Shown here: piece after piece, positions 23,920 through 35,629 of the stretch | Numbering within the stretch: the first letter of the stretch is position 1 | Layout of the letters: each line of letters begins with the position of its first letter | DNA from: Klebsormidium nitens | Lineage: Eukaryota > Streptophyta > Klebsormidiophyceae > Klebsormidiales > Klebsormidiaceae | Length of the DNA stretch: 64,000 nucleotides | Direction: 5' to 3' | NCBI GenBank assembly: GCA_000708835.1 | Contig: DF237181.1 | Coordinates: 62,001-126,000, forward strand | Program-made: the position numbers and the translations under genes | Notes under the pieces: model-generated | The model's input: the letters and a program-made list of their open reading frames with translations, nothing else | Told to the model about the DNA's origin: nothing | Database searches by the model: none

Positions 23920-26900
23920 ATGGCTCTCCCTCGGGTGCTCCGTCTTTTGGCCACTGTCTTTACCACCATATTATTTCTGAGCATTGGAGCAATGGCGCAA
24001 TGTCCACGTAAGCTTTCAAGTCTCCTTCCAAGGTTATGCGAAACGCCTGTTCCATATATAAATTGGTTTCCTATGCAATTGCAGCTTCCCTTTTTCCGCT
24101 TATAATCTCTTGCAACTTGAGTGGTCAAAGCTCACTTTATGTGCCCTGCCAACCTGTGGAGTTAGCCGACATGATATGCCAAGAAAGCAGCACTATTACC
24201 TTGTACATGCAGAAAGTTTATGCATTTTTGTGTCCTGAGGAACTCTCGGCAATGTTACCTTAAGTTCCAAAAGAAGTTTCAGTAAAACATTTTCTTTCCT
24301 CTACTCATGTAGCCGGTGCTCCTGGCTGCCCTACCTTTCCCCCCAACAACAACCCTGATTGCGGCACCGACCGTGGTGCTGCGGTAGTGACCTACAGTGT
24401 AACTGATACCTTGAGGTGAGGTGGCAACTAAACTTTCACTTGCTCGTAAGCAGTTGATGTAAAGAATGACAGAACAAAAGATGTGCAGCTTCGAGAAGAG
24501 TAGGCTGACCACTGGTTTGCAGCGGCAGACTCTTGGTTCTCATGCACATGAGAGATGCCTCTGTATCCTGCGATCGCACTTCGTGAACTTTGCATCAGGA
24601 GTTCAAAGATTCACATGCATTCCTCTTGGTGCAGAACTATCTTCAGCAACGGCTGCCCCCCTTATGACTGGAATGGCTCAAAGAGCCCTGGCCCACCTGG
24701 ACCCAATGGCACCGCTGAGTTTGCCCACGCTAAACAAAGTCAGATCAGTTTCAACATCCCCCGACGCCCTCGAATCCAGGCAGACATTGGTGACGCTCTG
24801 CGACTGGAAACCGTCAAAGGGCCTGTGGGCCAGACGCTCTTCGGACCTCCCCTCTTCAGGTGAGGTGGCAGAAGTGTGTTCTCAAGCAACGAATGGAAAA
24901 AGCTGAGTTGGTTGGTGAGCCTTAGAAACAGGTTCACTGAGCACAAAAAGTTCTCAAATAGTGTCCCTTGGACCGTGATGAAGATTCGGTTTGCATCAAG
25001 ACAGACTGTTCAGTTGAGGCACGTCTAAGTGCTCCTTACTATGAGTCCACCTTCCAGATTCCCACACTTCAGGCAGAAAATGAACCCTTTAAACTGGAGA
25101 CATACTAGCTTATACTACTCATTGTGTGCACACCCTTTCCTTCCTTCTTGTTACCACATTATCACGCACTCAGTGTACATCCCTGGTTACCAACCAGATT
25201 TCTGATCTCAGTTTAGGTCCTTCCTCTGGACATTCCAGGAGAATAGCCACGGCTGTGCTAAAACATTCAGGTGCTTCAACCTCGTAGGAAAGCTTCCCTC
25301 ACCAATTGCACTCGTTCCTTGACCCATTTGCTGACGAACAATCACCATTCCCCACTTGCAGCCCTTTCGACATCATGGGGCGCGACGCGCTGGTGTTCGA
25401 GGGGGCCACGTTTGATTCCTGCGGCGGCCACGTGGCCCCCGGCCCCGACCAGTATCACTACCACTCCACCCCGGGAGATGGCGCGGCGACCCGCCACCGA
25501 GATTCCCGCAACCTCGATTTTGATGTCTGCGACCAGCTCAACTTTTGGATGCAGCCGGACAGGAGATGGTGGCACTCTCCTCTGTTCGGGGTCATGGCTG
25601 ATGGCGTCCCAATCTACGGACCCAGGGTGAGGACGACTTCCCAAGTAACTTTCTTTCGCTAATGAACGCTTGATGGTTGACAGAGGCGGAGGCAGTAGAT
25701 TCCTTGAACCTCACGCCGTTCCTCAACCAAACGTGCGCAATTGCATGCAGATCGCACGTCAAAGGTGCTCTGATCTGCACTTCGACGGTCTGTCGTGCAA
25801 TTTCCGTTGCGCGTTTTGAGGTCGCTTTGGACGTTGACTAGGAGGTGCCAGTGGCTGAAGCCTGGGTGTCAATTTCAACCCCTTGCGGGGCTTATCTACA
25901 AGCCGTTCCGAGTGCACATGCTTCATTTCACACGTCATCAAGGACAGATTGCTCAGTTGCTTCTTGGTTTTTGTACAGGGGGATTGGGGCCAGCTGCCGA
26001 AAAACCTGGACGATTGCCAGGGGCACAAGGACACGACGCACCCGTACTACCACTACCATACCACCAGCAACTTCCCCTACCTAGTGAGTCGACTGTCTCC
26101 GTTTCCTCTCGTTGAATATTACGGATGCTTGAATGCTCTTCAGCATTTCGAGGACGGGTAAAGCTTTGTTGTGGTTACTGCTTTATCGTTCTTCCGGAAG
26201 CAACCAGAAAACGAGAGCGGAAGAACGTCCTAAGCGTTTACGTAGGAGGGATTGGATGTAGAAAGATGACTTGCATTTGAAAGGACTCGTCCTGCGTCAG
26301 GAGCTCGAGCAGGAAATGTGCCGTGGGGATGCGCCTCTCAACAGGCCACCAAGACATGTTTCATACTCCGAGCCGAACACTCGACTGTGTTTTAATCCTC
26401 CGCTCTTATGTAGATGAGTGAATTGTTATGCAACTATCAAACGACTTAAGATATCATCAGAGTGTTCCAACGGCAAACCACAGTATAGTCATGCTGGGTA
26501 ACAATTTGACAGTGCGAGCAGCTAAACTTTCAATTTCTGTGTACTGACTCTGCTTTGGACGTGCAGACCACCTGCCTGCGCGGCTGCATGGATCCGAACA
26601 TCCAACGGGGGAGGAACTGGCAAGGCGTCAACTTCCCGGCTTGCAACCCTGGCTCTGGTAAGCGCGCCTCCACCACTTTTCGGCTTTTACTGAAACTCAA
26701 AATCTATCCCTCTGTTGTCGTGCATAGGTCCGACAAGAGTCAAGTCGTTCTTTGCAACGGCAACGTACATGTTTGAGCGTGTTCGAGCGACCTAATGCGG
26801 ATCGATGAAAGTAATTTGCTTTCGAGCAATCAATTCGTGACATTTCCGTTGATCGTACTCAGCATGCTGACACCTTCAAGTACCGTTCCTGATGGTATCC

Positions 26901-27072
26901 TCGAACGGCTTGCTAAAAACCTCCGTCAAGCTGGTCCGCTTACCAGCATCGTCGTACTAACTCGCTGATGTTTTCCCCTGCAGATCAAGCCCCGTACTAC
27001 TGGCTCGACCTCGAGATCCCGGGGCTCCTCAGCCTGTTCCAGTACGGGGGGAACAACAGGAAGCTCAAGTAG
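23920..27072 (+). CDS. Secreted YHYH-domain protein
   Basis: Member of the YHYH family (PF14240), whose biochemical role is unknown to me. Exons: 23920-24007, 24313-24415, 24635-24859, 25362-25626, 25979-26083, 26567-26657 and 26984-27072. They give 321 residues in phase. Residues 1-27 are a clear signal peptide (a basic start, then a hydrophobic run ending AMAQ), so the protein enters the secretory path. The domain contains GCPPYDWNG, SCGGHVAPGPDQYHYHSTPG (YHYH at 170-173), FGVMADGVPIYGP, CQGHKDTTHPYYHYHTT (YHYH at 251-254) and a C-terminal NPGSGDQAPYYWLDLE. The two YHYH motifs and paired Asp, His and Cys residues suggest a metal site, which is inference. The cysteines fit an oxidised, extracellular fold. 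Such genes are common in marine bacteria and algae. Confidence 0.88.
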
Positions 27073-28150
27073 AAACCGTCTTGAGCCGACGGTTGAGTTC
27101 CGCTTGGATCCCAGCAATGGTCCACGCGCAGGGTATGAGCCTGCTTGTTGTGTTTCGTATTTACTAGTACATAGTATAAAGGACAGCGTCGCGGCGTATG
27201 TACGTATGTATAATAGAGATTATGTAGAGAGTTTGCCACTTTGTAGAGTGCAGCTGCGAAGTCAAGGATCCATCTCGTCGCACGTGAAAGGAAAAGCTTG
27301 GTGTGTGAAGAAATACATGGAGGTTCGATCTGCCCTCAGAATTAATCAAATCGTGATTGTCCTATATTTCAATTAGCAAGGCCTCGGCCAACATGTGCGC
27401 GACTTTACTTGCCCTATGCAAAAGTGAGCAAATTACAAACCCCGCATGCAGGAGATGACTTTCTCCTTATAGATCTGAGCATATGGACTCAGCGTCTCTG
27501 ACATGCCATGACGGAGTCCTTAATCCCTCCTTGCATGTGACTCCGTGGCAGTAATGTTTTAGTGGAAACCATGCTGTCCATGCCGAGCATAACATTCGCA
27601 AAGCCACCTCACTGCACTGCAAGACGCCGTTGTTGAATTCGAGTAGCATGCGTTCTTTGACTTCATAATTATATGGAACCAATTGAAAAGGTTAGGAGAA
27701 CCTGCTTTCTTTTCAATGCGGGTGGATAATTGCAATATCGGAGAATCCAGACTGTTTGCTTGTGGTTGTCCGACGCATGTGATGGGGTGCGCGGTAGCAT
27801 ACAACGAAGTTTAGCATACCTTTTGGGCTGCCATAGAAAGAGTACTGCATCGCCGTATATTCGGAGCTTTGGAATCAAGAATTTCAAGGCAGGGCTATGA
27901 AACAATTTTCCATTTGGTTGCAGCCGGAAATGAATCGCATGGGTTCTCAATATGAAACGCGTCGTCAAAGGCTGATGTTAATTTCTCTCTGCCACTCTCT
28001 TCTCGCTTCACAAGTTGCCCGACCGTTCCGACAGTTTCTGCCGTTTGCTTTGCATAGGTACGCGCCTCTTAGATTGTGACTATTAATGTACCCATCGAAT
28101 CTGCATTCTCCTGAGACCCTGAAAAAGCACCGGCGACGGACGAGATCGCC
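27073..28150. other. Intergenic region between convergent YHYH and cupin genes
   Basis: Holds the 3' UTRs of both neighbours. I see no coding exon, RNA gene or repeat worth listing. Confidence 0.55.
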
Positions 28151-31100
28151 CTACATGTTCCCTTCCGGCGCGTCCCAACGGCCCACCAGATATCTAGCGG
28201 AGGAAGTCTTCAAATGCTCCGTCAGAAGATGCGGCCGCGTGCTTTTCGCCGCTCTTGTCGGGCCGCTGCTGACGACAGCTTTCTTTGGGGGACGGGTCGA
28301 GATGAAGGCGTCGTCGGTACGCGCGCGCAAGACCACCTTCTCGATCTCAGGGTCCGCGTTGAAGCCTGAGAAGGTGACAGGGACACTCGTGGAACCCAGA
28401 AAACTTTGCGGAGCAATCTGCTGTCTTTTTGCAACGACCAGGAGATTGGCTCCGCTCGTCTTCGCCAATTAAAGAGCACCTCGCAAGGAAATGAACCTCA
28501 GCTAAACTTCGCACGCCAAGCTGTAGACTCAATCTCAACTTCGCTTGACACTCTTCAACTCCGTCCATCAATATAAGAACCTCTCCCAACCTCAGTATTC
28601 AAGAAAGGAACAGAGTTCGGCCTCACCCGTCACCAACCAGTCGAAGGGGAGTGCCTTGTACACCGAATCATTCCCGGCCACGAAGCAGAAGCACAGAGAA
28701 GAGCAGGCCATGTATAAGTCCACCCACTCGAGCGGCGAGTCTCGGGCGGCCATTGTGATGAACGGGAAGTTCTTGGGGATGACCACCAGCTGCCCGGCAG
28801 AAACTTCCTGGTCTAGCGCATTCGTTCCACCGGGCGCCGCGACCTGAATACGCCCTTTGCCCCGGGTGAAGTAAGTGACGCGGTGCGCGGGAAAGTACCG
28901 GCTCGGGGCGAAGATTGCGTCCTACATGGAAGGGTGAAGTCTACATGTTTCCAGAGCTCAAAGAAAGCGTGAGTGCTTGGAGTGGGCAGTGGTTGAAGTT
29001 CAAAGCCGAGCGCGATCTGCGAAGCGAAGTGTAAATTTGAAACGAAGCTCCGAGAGGAATCGGAGGTCTTCTGAATGCTGAAGAGTGTGCATTGGCATGG
29101 GGTGCAATTCTGTTGGTAAAAGTGGGCACTGAGATAGAAAAAGCCGACGCGATTCTTTCACTATTTGCACCACTCGGGACACGAGAGCAGCGGCAATGCA
29201 AAATAGTATGCCAACTTCTGAGACGTGGAACGCGTTTCCTGATTCTGTACCAACTGCTCGATCTGGAGTTGCAACAATGATTCTGTGAGCGCATAACTAT
29301 GTTGAAGTTCCATTGCAGTTTTTCACGGCTGTTACAACGTGACCGGATTCTCCAATTGCATTTAACTTTGTAGGAGAAAGGAGCTTTTTGCGATTCCTCC
29401 TCCGTGGCAGAAAGAAACCCACATTTTAAATTGCGGACAGGGCGGCGCGTGGTTCCTTACCGGCTTCAGCGTCGCATATGCGGCGCTAATGTCGACCTTC
29501 TCGAGAGACGGCAGCCTAGATACGGTCACAGCTTTGTATGACCCGCCCTTGTTTACGATATCCGGCGGCGTCTCCTCCAGGTTGAAGCGCATGTCCCCGA
29601 GAGGCCAGTCGACAGCCGCGCGCGTGGGCCCGTGCGCGCGCCCGCGCCCGCGCTTCTTCTTATCGAGCTTGATGATGGACGCGCCTTTCTCTGACGGCAG
29701 CAGCTGTTCGACCGTCGGCTCGTCGACGTTGAACGCGGCCGCGAGGACGTCTTTCGAGAAGCCGTTGAGGATGGAAGCGCCGCCGGACTTGTCGTCGCGG
29801 TTGCCGAAAAGCGTGAAGTTCTGCGCAGCCAGACAGCACGGTTTGGCGGATAGAAGATACTATGAGACTCACTTCAAAGGCTGGACCGACTCACTTCAAA
29901 GGCTGGACCTTCGTGAGCGGAATAGAAACAACCAATCCTTTGATTAACATAACCAATCTCGGTAACACCCAAGGCAAGCTTGCTTCAAAACAAGATGCAG
30001 CGGAACTTATCCGGGAGAAACGGAGCCTTTTAGTTCTAGTTTAGTTATGGAAATAGTGGGATGCGTAGTCACTAACTTCAAGAACCGGTTTGTCAACTTC
30101 TGCGGTCTCTCGAACTCGACTTAAGGAATGCATGGTGCCACTTCCTGACGCAAATCGGACGCGAATCTGACATCTGCATAGTAAAAAGCCACCATTACTC
30201 GTTACTAAACCCCTTAATATATCCTGCCGCCTCACTACAAGATCAAACAGCGTTGCCGTGCCACTTTTCGCCTTCTCCGTCCTTGAAGAGTACGATTCTT
30301 TTGACGCTCCTCAACCAGAAAGAAGTCTGAGAGGAGACCCTACCGTAGGACTGTCCAGGCCACACGCGCGCTCCGTGCCGCGGTCCACGCCCAAGATCTT
30401 GAATATTTCGCTGCCGTCGTTGTGCAGGCCAAAGACGTGGCCCTCTGGGAGGACGACCACGTCACCCTGCTTCAGCCGGCGCAGGCTAGTAGGCACGACG
30501 GGGTCGATCAGCTCCGCTCTCGCAGACCCTGGAGGCAGAGAACGGGTTAATGCTTGAACTTTTAGGAATCTAACCCATCTCCCACGGCTTGAATGATCCG
30601 TAACGAGATGTTGAAGATCATGCGCTTGCGCAGTATATTAAGAGATGAACTTTGGAGTGGGCTCGACTAGAAAGTGCAATTTACGAAACATTAACTAAGG
30701 CCTGCGAGTGATGTTCTCGTAATGAGTTTGCGGTTGCAAAGCTTCGACGCAAGTGCCAACAGAACAGTTGAGTCATTTGGGACTACAAGAGGCTGAATAG
30801 AAGAAGAGGAAGAGGTCCTCTGAGCAAATCCATTGCTCCATATTGACTTTACGTCACACCTCGGCGACCGCCATACTACTGTCTTGCAATGCACATTCGG
30901 GCATTTGCTCTTTGACAACCCTCGAGCTGACCGAAGTGATTGAGCTAGAGATTGTCGCAGTCTTCGCATGAATACCTTGGTTGCTCAGAGGAACAGATTT
31001 GGAGCCCCAAAAGAGTTCATTCCGACGTAGCCTCCTCTTCCGCGCACGAGATTGCCTAAAGAAGCCAGTGACGTCCCTCTCACCTTCCAGCACGTATCCC

Positions 31101-31333
31101 AGCGACTGTGCGTTCGAATACTGGGGCAGCAACATTCCCCCGGGCTCCAGAATCAGTTCCTTTACTCCCACCCGCGCCCACTTCTCCACAGCTGTAGAGG
31201 GGCCCCACTGTCGGAGGGATCCCCCCTCGCTCTTGAACACCTCTTTCGGTCCCGGGGGAATGAGCTCATATCCCCCGCAAGAAACTGAGAGCGGGCGCGA
31301 GAGGCCCGAGACAGCGAGAAGTGCGCGCGCCAT
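28151..31333 (-). CDS. 11S-globulin-like two-domain cupin protein
   Basis: A bicupin related to the plant legumin-like proteins of the glutelin type-D/At2g28680 group. These are non-storage relatives of seed globulins and their function is not settled. Minus-strand exons: 31333-31084, 30528-30344, 29820-29461, 28921-28627 and 28365-28151. They give 434 residues in phase. Cupin 1 (about residues 30-140) contains ELILEPGGMLLPQYSNAQ, LGYVLEG, QGDVVVLPEGHVFGLHNDGS and FKILGV. A linker helix region has GFSKDVLAAAFNVDEPTVEQL. Cupin 2 (about 210-360) contains WPLGDMRFNLEETPPD, RVTYFTRGKGRIQV, AGQLVVIPKNFPF and GNDSVYKALPFDWL. The family C-terminal motif NADPEIEKVVLRARTDDAF follows, then a basic tail longer than in the plant relatives I know. 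No clear signal peptide. A perfect 14-bp palindrome with a G-box lies about 360 bp upstream. Confidence 0.88.
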
Positions 31334-33050
31334 GATTCTAGTGCGGGTGTAAAAAAGCTGCTGCTGCTCTTATCGTTGACTTGGGCGCTTCTCTGAAAGC
31401 TTCTCGGATGCTCGTTTTGAGTCGACGCCACCTGCATTCGATTCACGAGAGCCGATTCGTCAATGAGAAGCTCCGCTTTTCACCTTGCACAGTCCTACAG
31501 AACCCTGTACTTCAAACTGAGAGACTCAAGACTCAAGTGCTGAAGTTCCTGCGGAACGAAGGCACAGCCCAGACACCCCGTAAGCATTGCAGGCCGAGAG
31601 CTTCACGAGCATGACTACTGAGTCAGCTTGCACTTCTCGTCATTTTGATCGGGAACAAGTCTGTCTCTTTCGGATCGCCGCAACTAGTATCCGCCCACGT
31701 GGGCGCTGAGCCGTACGTTCTTCCGCGGCGCATGCACCCGTTCGTCAGCTCAAGAGCCTTATAATCTGGCCTTATCTAATTTAATTTGCCTTTCTGGGAG
31801 TCTCTCGGCCAGTCCACGAAGTTCCTCTAGTCTGGACACTTACAAATTGCAACCAGGAGTCTTCACCACTGCTTCCAGTGGGGAGGCTCTGTCTCTCGCT
31901 TCGTAAATGGATAAGATCAGGAGGCGTCAGTTGAGATTGAGCCAAAAGGAGAAGCTGCCCACCAAGCACCCTTTTGGAGACCAGGGAGAACATGGGAGGG
32001 AGCAGTCGAACCTCCAGAAAGGTCATGAAATCGATAACTGAAGTGGCTCATCTTGCCTGGAAGAAGGGTGCCCCGGCCGCTGTCACGGAGCTTCCTCAAC
32101 GCCGCAAGGACTTCCCAGGAAGACTGGGATGCCATTGCTAACCAGGAGACTTGAGTCATTTCATGAAAGAGAAACTCGAATCCGCAATTTCAGAGCGCTT
32201 GTGATTGGAACATGCTATTCTGCTAAGAATTTATGTCATATGGCGCTGAATCAGAGCCCAATCAGAGCTCATCGGCTCATTGAGCCAACTAACCATAAGC
32301 CAATCGCAGTTCGATGACTTGGTAATTCAGAACGAATTTCTCCGTACGTGGACCTTGGGGTGACTTCTAATCATGGCCGTCTTCGAGGCGGAGGCCCCAT
32401 GCACCGTTTGTGCCATCGACCCCTGGAGTCACTTCGGAGCCGCCCTGCATGCGCGGGCCGCCGCCCAAGGATTCGCCGACCCGCGGCCGGGTCTCAACTA
32501 GGTTGATCCTGCCAGAGACCAGCCTGAGTTGAATCTAATCATTACCACAGCGGCTCAGGCTCCGTCCGATCCGTTCATTCCCGCTCGCTATTGGTTTCAG
32601 CTCTGAAAATTCCGCCCGCTATAGTTGCTTGGCCCTGGGCTTGGCCAGCTGCAAGCAAGCTGAGGCGCAGCAGCAGAGGCTAGAGCCCGTTGCCCAAGCA
32701 CAATTTCACAAATCAAGGTCAAGGATTATTATCATTGATATCAATCAGGGCCGCCATTTTCCAAGGCGCAAGGCAGACCTATCAGTGCAGGCATCAGCAG
32801 GCACTTTGTTGTGCAATTACTGAATCGGATGAGAACTTGGAAGCTTATGTTTGAGTAGGACCCGTCGTTTGTGATAGCATTGCAAGCACGCACCGCCTGG
32901 AGCGCAGGCATGAGGGGAAGGCCAAGCACTCAAGTTTCAACCTAAGTGCCTGACTGTTCTGGTCACAACGCTTGCACATGGCACAGTGACCGGCCATATT
33001 TTTCTCCAACTTCTGCAAGCCACAGGCGCCAAGATTGGGTTCCTATTCAG
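31334..33050. promoter_or_regulatory. Divergent upstream region between the cupin gene and SRP9
   Basis: The cupin (-) and SRP9 (+) start codons face away across 1717 bp. The region contains the G-box palindrome at 31692-31705 and a GC-rich patch near 32380-32520. No exons are recognised. Confidence 0.45.
31692..31705. promoter_or_regulatory. G-box palindrome CGCCCACGTGGGCG
   Basis: A perfect 14-bp palindrome with core CCACGTGG. Plant bZIP and bHLH factors bind such G-boxes. It lies 359 bp upstream of the cupin start codon, a plausible promoter position. Actual use is inference. Confidence 0.45.
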
Positions 33051-34332
33051 ATGGTGTACATAGAGTCATGGGACGAGTTTGCGGAGAAAGCGGAGATGCT
33101 CTTCCGGGCAGAGCCCTTGAGGGTGCGCACCACCCTAGCTTTTGATTTTTTTTTAGAATGTTGAGAAAAGTCTGCATTCATTGGGGGTGGCGCTGGACAA
33201 AGAAGAGCCCCATTCATTTTAAGTATGGCGTGTTAGTCCTCATCATTGCTCGAGTGCGTACTTCAAGTTGGCGGATTTGGGGTTGCTGAACTCAAGGAAT
33301 GTTGTCCCTTGCTGTTTCCAACAAGAGATCCCTTGTGGCTCATGAACGTCTGAAAAATCCCAGAAAGAGGCCACTTATTCTTGATTGACTTCCTCATTTT
33401 TCCAGACGCGATACTGCGTAAAGTACCGGCACCGGGAGGGGTTACTTGTGCTCAAAGTGACCGATGACAAAGTGGTGAGCAACAAGGATCACTCTGCTTC
33501 TTGGCACAGGCAATCCTTTGTGTCGACTGACTGTCTCGATTTGGCGCCTTTGCAATGCATGATTATGAACTCATTTGTCGATTCGTTAATCTGTTAATTT
33601 GTTGATTATTTGGTCTCTCTATGTTTGGTGGCCCCTTCCGGTCTGTTGACGGCTTGGAGTGTCTTTATGTCTTTTCATTGATTTAGTTTGAGGGGGTTAA
33701 CTTTTTCTTTGTTTCGCAGTGCTTGAAGTTCAAGACAGATCAGGCGCAGGACGCGAAAAAGATGGAGAAGCTGAACACGCTCTTCTTTACTTTGATGACA
33801 AAGGGCGAAAACGGTGAGGCAACACTGTTCCCTTAAGAACACCTTGGTCAGAAATATTTCATGACAATCTTGACTTCTCTGCTTCAAGGACCTCTTACAC
33901 GACAAGATACAGCCCCTTGCTTGCCTCAGGGGGGTTTTGGGAGGGGAGATGGCGTGTTGGCGGGAACATCAATGTGACCCGTTTGTCCGTGGCTTCTCTG
34001 AGACGTTGCATAGAAGTGCTATCAGCGTCATGTTTGAAGTCTGCAAACCAAATGCATTCACCTTCTGAGAGCCGTTCATCTCTGCTTTCAGTCCTTTCTG
34101 GTTGCGACACAAGTAGATTGGCTGCAGTGCTTCGCTTCCAGCAAGGTGAAGCTCGAGACCTCAGCTTGTTGACGTACTATTTGCTGTCATGCTGATCTGA
34201 CCAACTCTTTTCAACAAATCGTGTGTACCAATATGTCATATGTACGTCTTTGCAGCACCCGCTCCGGAAGACGTTGTCATGCCTGATGTACAACAAGCTC
34301 CGCCCTCCAAGAAGGGCCGGGGCCGGAAGTGA
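33051..34332 (+). CDS. SRP9: Signal recognition particle 9 kDa protein (SRP9)
   Basis: SRP9 pairs with SRP14 on the Alu domain of SRP RNA and helps pause translation during targeting to the ER. Exons: 33051-33122, 33406-33474, 33720-33813 and 34256-34332. They give 103 residues in phase. The protein opens MVYIESWDEFAEKAEMLFRA and contains TRYCVKYRHREG, LVLKVTDDK and CLKFKTDQAQDAKKMEKLN, which are the family hallmarks. The last exon encodes a Pro-rich stretch and a basic tail ending KKGRGRK. The length fits plant SRP9 (about 100 residues). Nothing is missing. Confidence 0.96.
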
Positions 34333-35629
34333 TAGGAATCAACTCGAACGGGGGGTAAAAAAGGGTGGGGGCACGATATATGGCGTTTAGCTTCCTTACA
34401 ACACCTGCCACCAAGAGCTGGGGAGAACAATGGTCAAAGAGTCCTCTACAGCGCTTGTTGTAGCAAGCTTCAATGAAGCTTCATCGAACTTGTCCCATTT
34501 TTTTTGTGAAGTCACGAAACAGGTCGAAATCTGGAGAAGGAAAGCTCCAATGTTCCGGCAACAATTGCAATCTAGCCTTTTTGAACTCAAGGACACGCAT
34601 TGATCAGGTTCTTGATTGATTGATATGAGATAAAGTCGACAACGAGTCAAGCAGGCGGACCGCAGGTCCCCAGCCCGCCAAAATTAGATCTGGTTACGCG
34701 TCACCAATAGTACGGCAAGAATTGAGCTCCACAGTTCAGAGCTTCCGAGAGAAGGCGTACATTACATATGCACCTGAGTCAGTGAGACGGCCGCCCAATG
34801 TACTTCTCCCAAGGCTTCTAGCCAGATCTACCTAGCTTGGCATTCGACATGTAGTGACGAAAACTGTCAGGTGCATGCGGAGTTTCGCCGAGTCTGGGCA
34901 TACAATTCGTGTCACTCTGGCCGGTGCCGCCAAATACCAGCGCGGCCCATGCCAATACTAGGCATGACAGCTAGCAGCTTGCAACGTAATTTCAACTTTG
35001 AGGGGAGATATTTAAAATACCAGCCTCATGGTAAATCATTGAATTGAGTTCAATGGACCGCGGCGTCAGCTTCACTGATCGCTAGCTCTATATACCCATG
35101 CATGATTGATTCAGCTGGCCGCGGCCGCCATGGGTGCATGAGCCTGCACGAATGCTGCGCAATCTAGGCTGAGCCTGTCTTGGTTATATAGTATAGCTAG
35201 GCTGCCAGCTGCATTTAGTATCGACGGTATTGGCGGGCTGCCACTGGCAGGTTAGCACCGATGGCTATTGTCGAACAGACTCCAGCTCCAACTGGCAAAT
35301 TGCATTCTCAGCACCATGCTCATATAATGCAGAAGATGTCCTAGACAGATTGGCGGCGAAATTCATGTCACGCTCCGACTGAATAGATGGATTTGTCACG
35401 AAAGGCTGTCATGTATCCAGGTCCGACATCTCATGGGTGGTGGATAACAAATGACATCTGGTTGGAGCCGTTGCAGGCATGCCAGGCCCCTACTTAAACG
35501 CGTCATCACCTGTTGACCCGCGTCGAACTTTACTCGGTTCGATTCCGCACCGAGTCCGTCTGGAAATATCCACATGTGCAGCTGTTTGCTGGTATGCGCG
35601 CTCAAGAGCAGATAGGCTTAATAAAACTC
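34333..35629. other. Intergenic region between convergent SRP9 and NERD1 genes
   Basis: Holds 3' UTRs of both genes. A short hairpin with a 7-bp stem is present at 35532-35555. No exon or RNA gene can be supported. Confidence 0.55.

Noticed and set aside
32501-32515. GGTTGATCCTGCCAG, identical to the start of 18S rRNA.
   Set aside because: Only about 15 bases match. The sequence after it (AGACC...) departs from 18S at once and no other rRNA sequence is near. It is too short to call a gene or fragment.
35532-35555. Hairpin ACTCGGT...ACCGAGT containing GGTTCGATTCC, resembling a tRNA T arm.
   Set aside because: The upstream sequence has no acceptor, D arm or anticodon stem that pairs. Not a tRNA.
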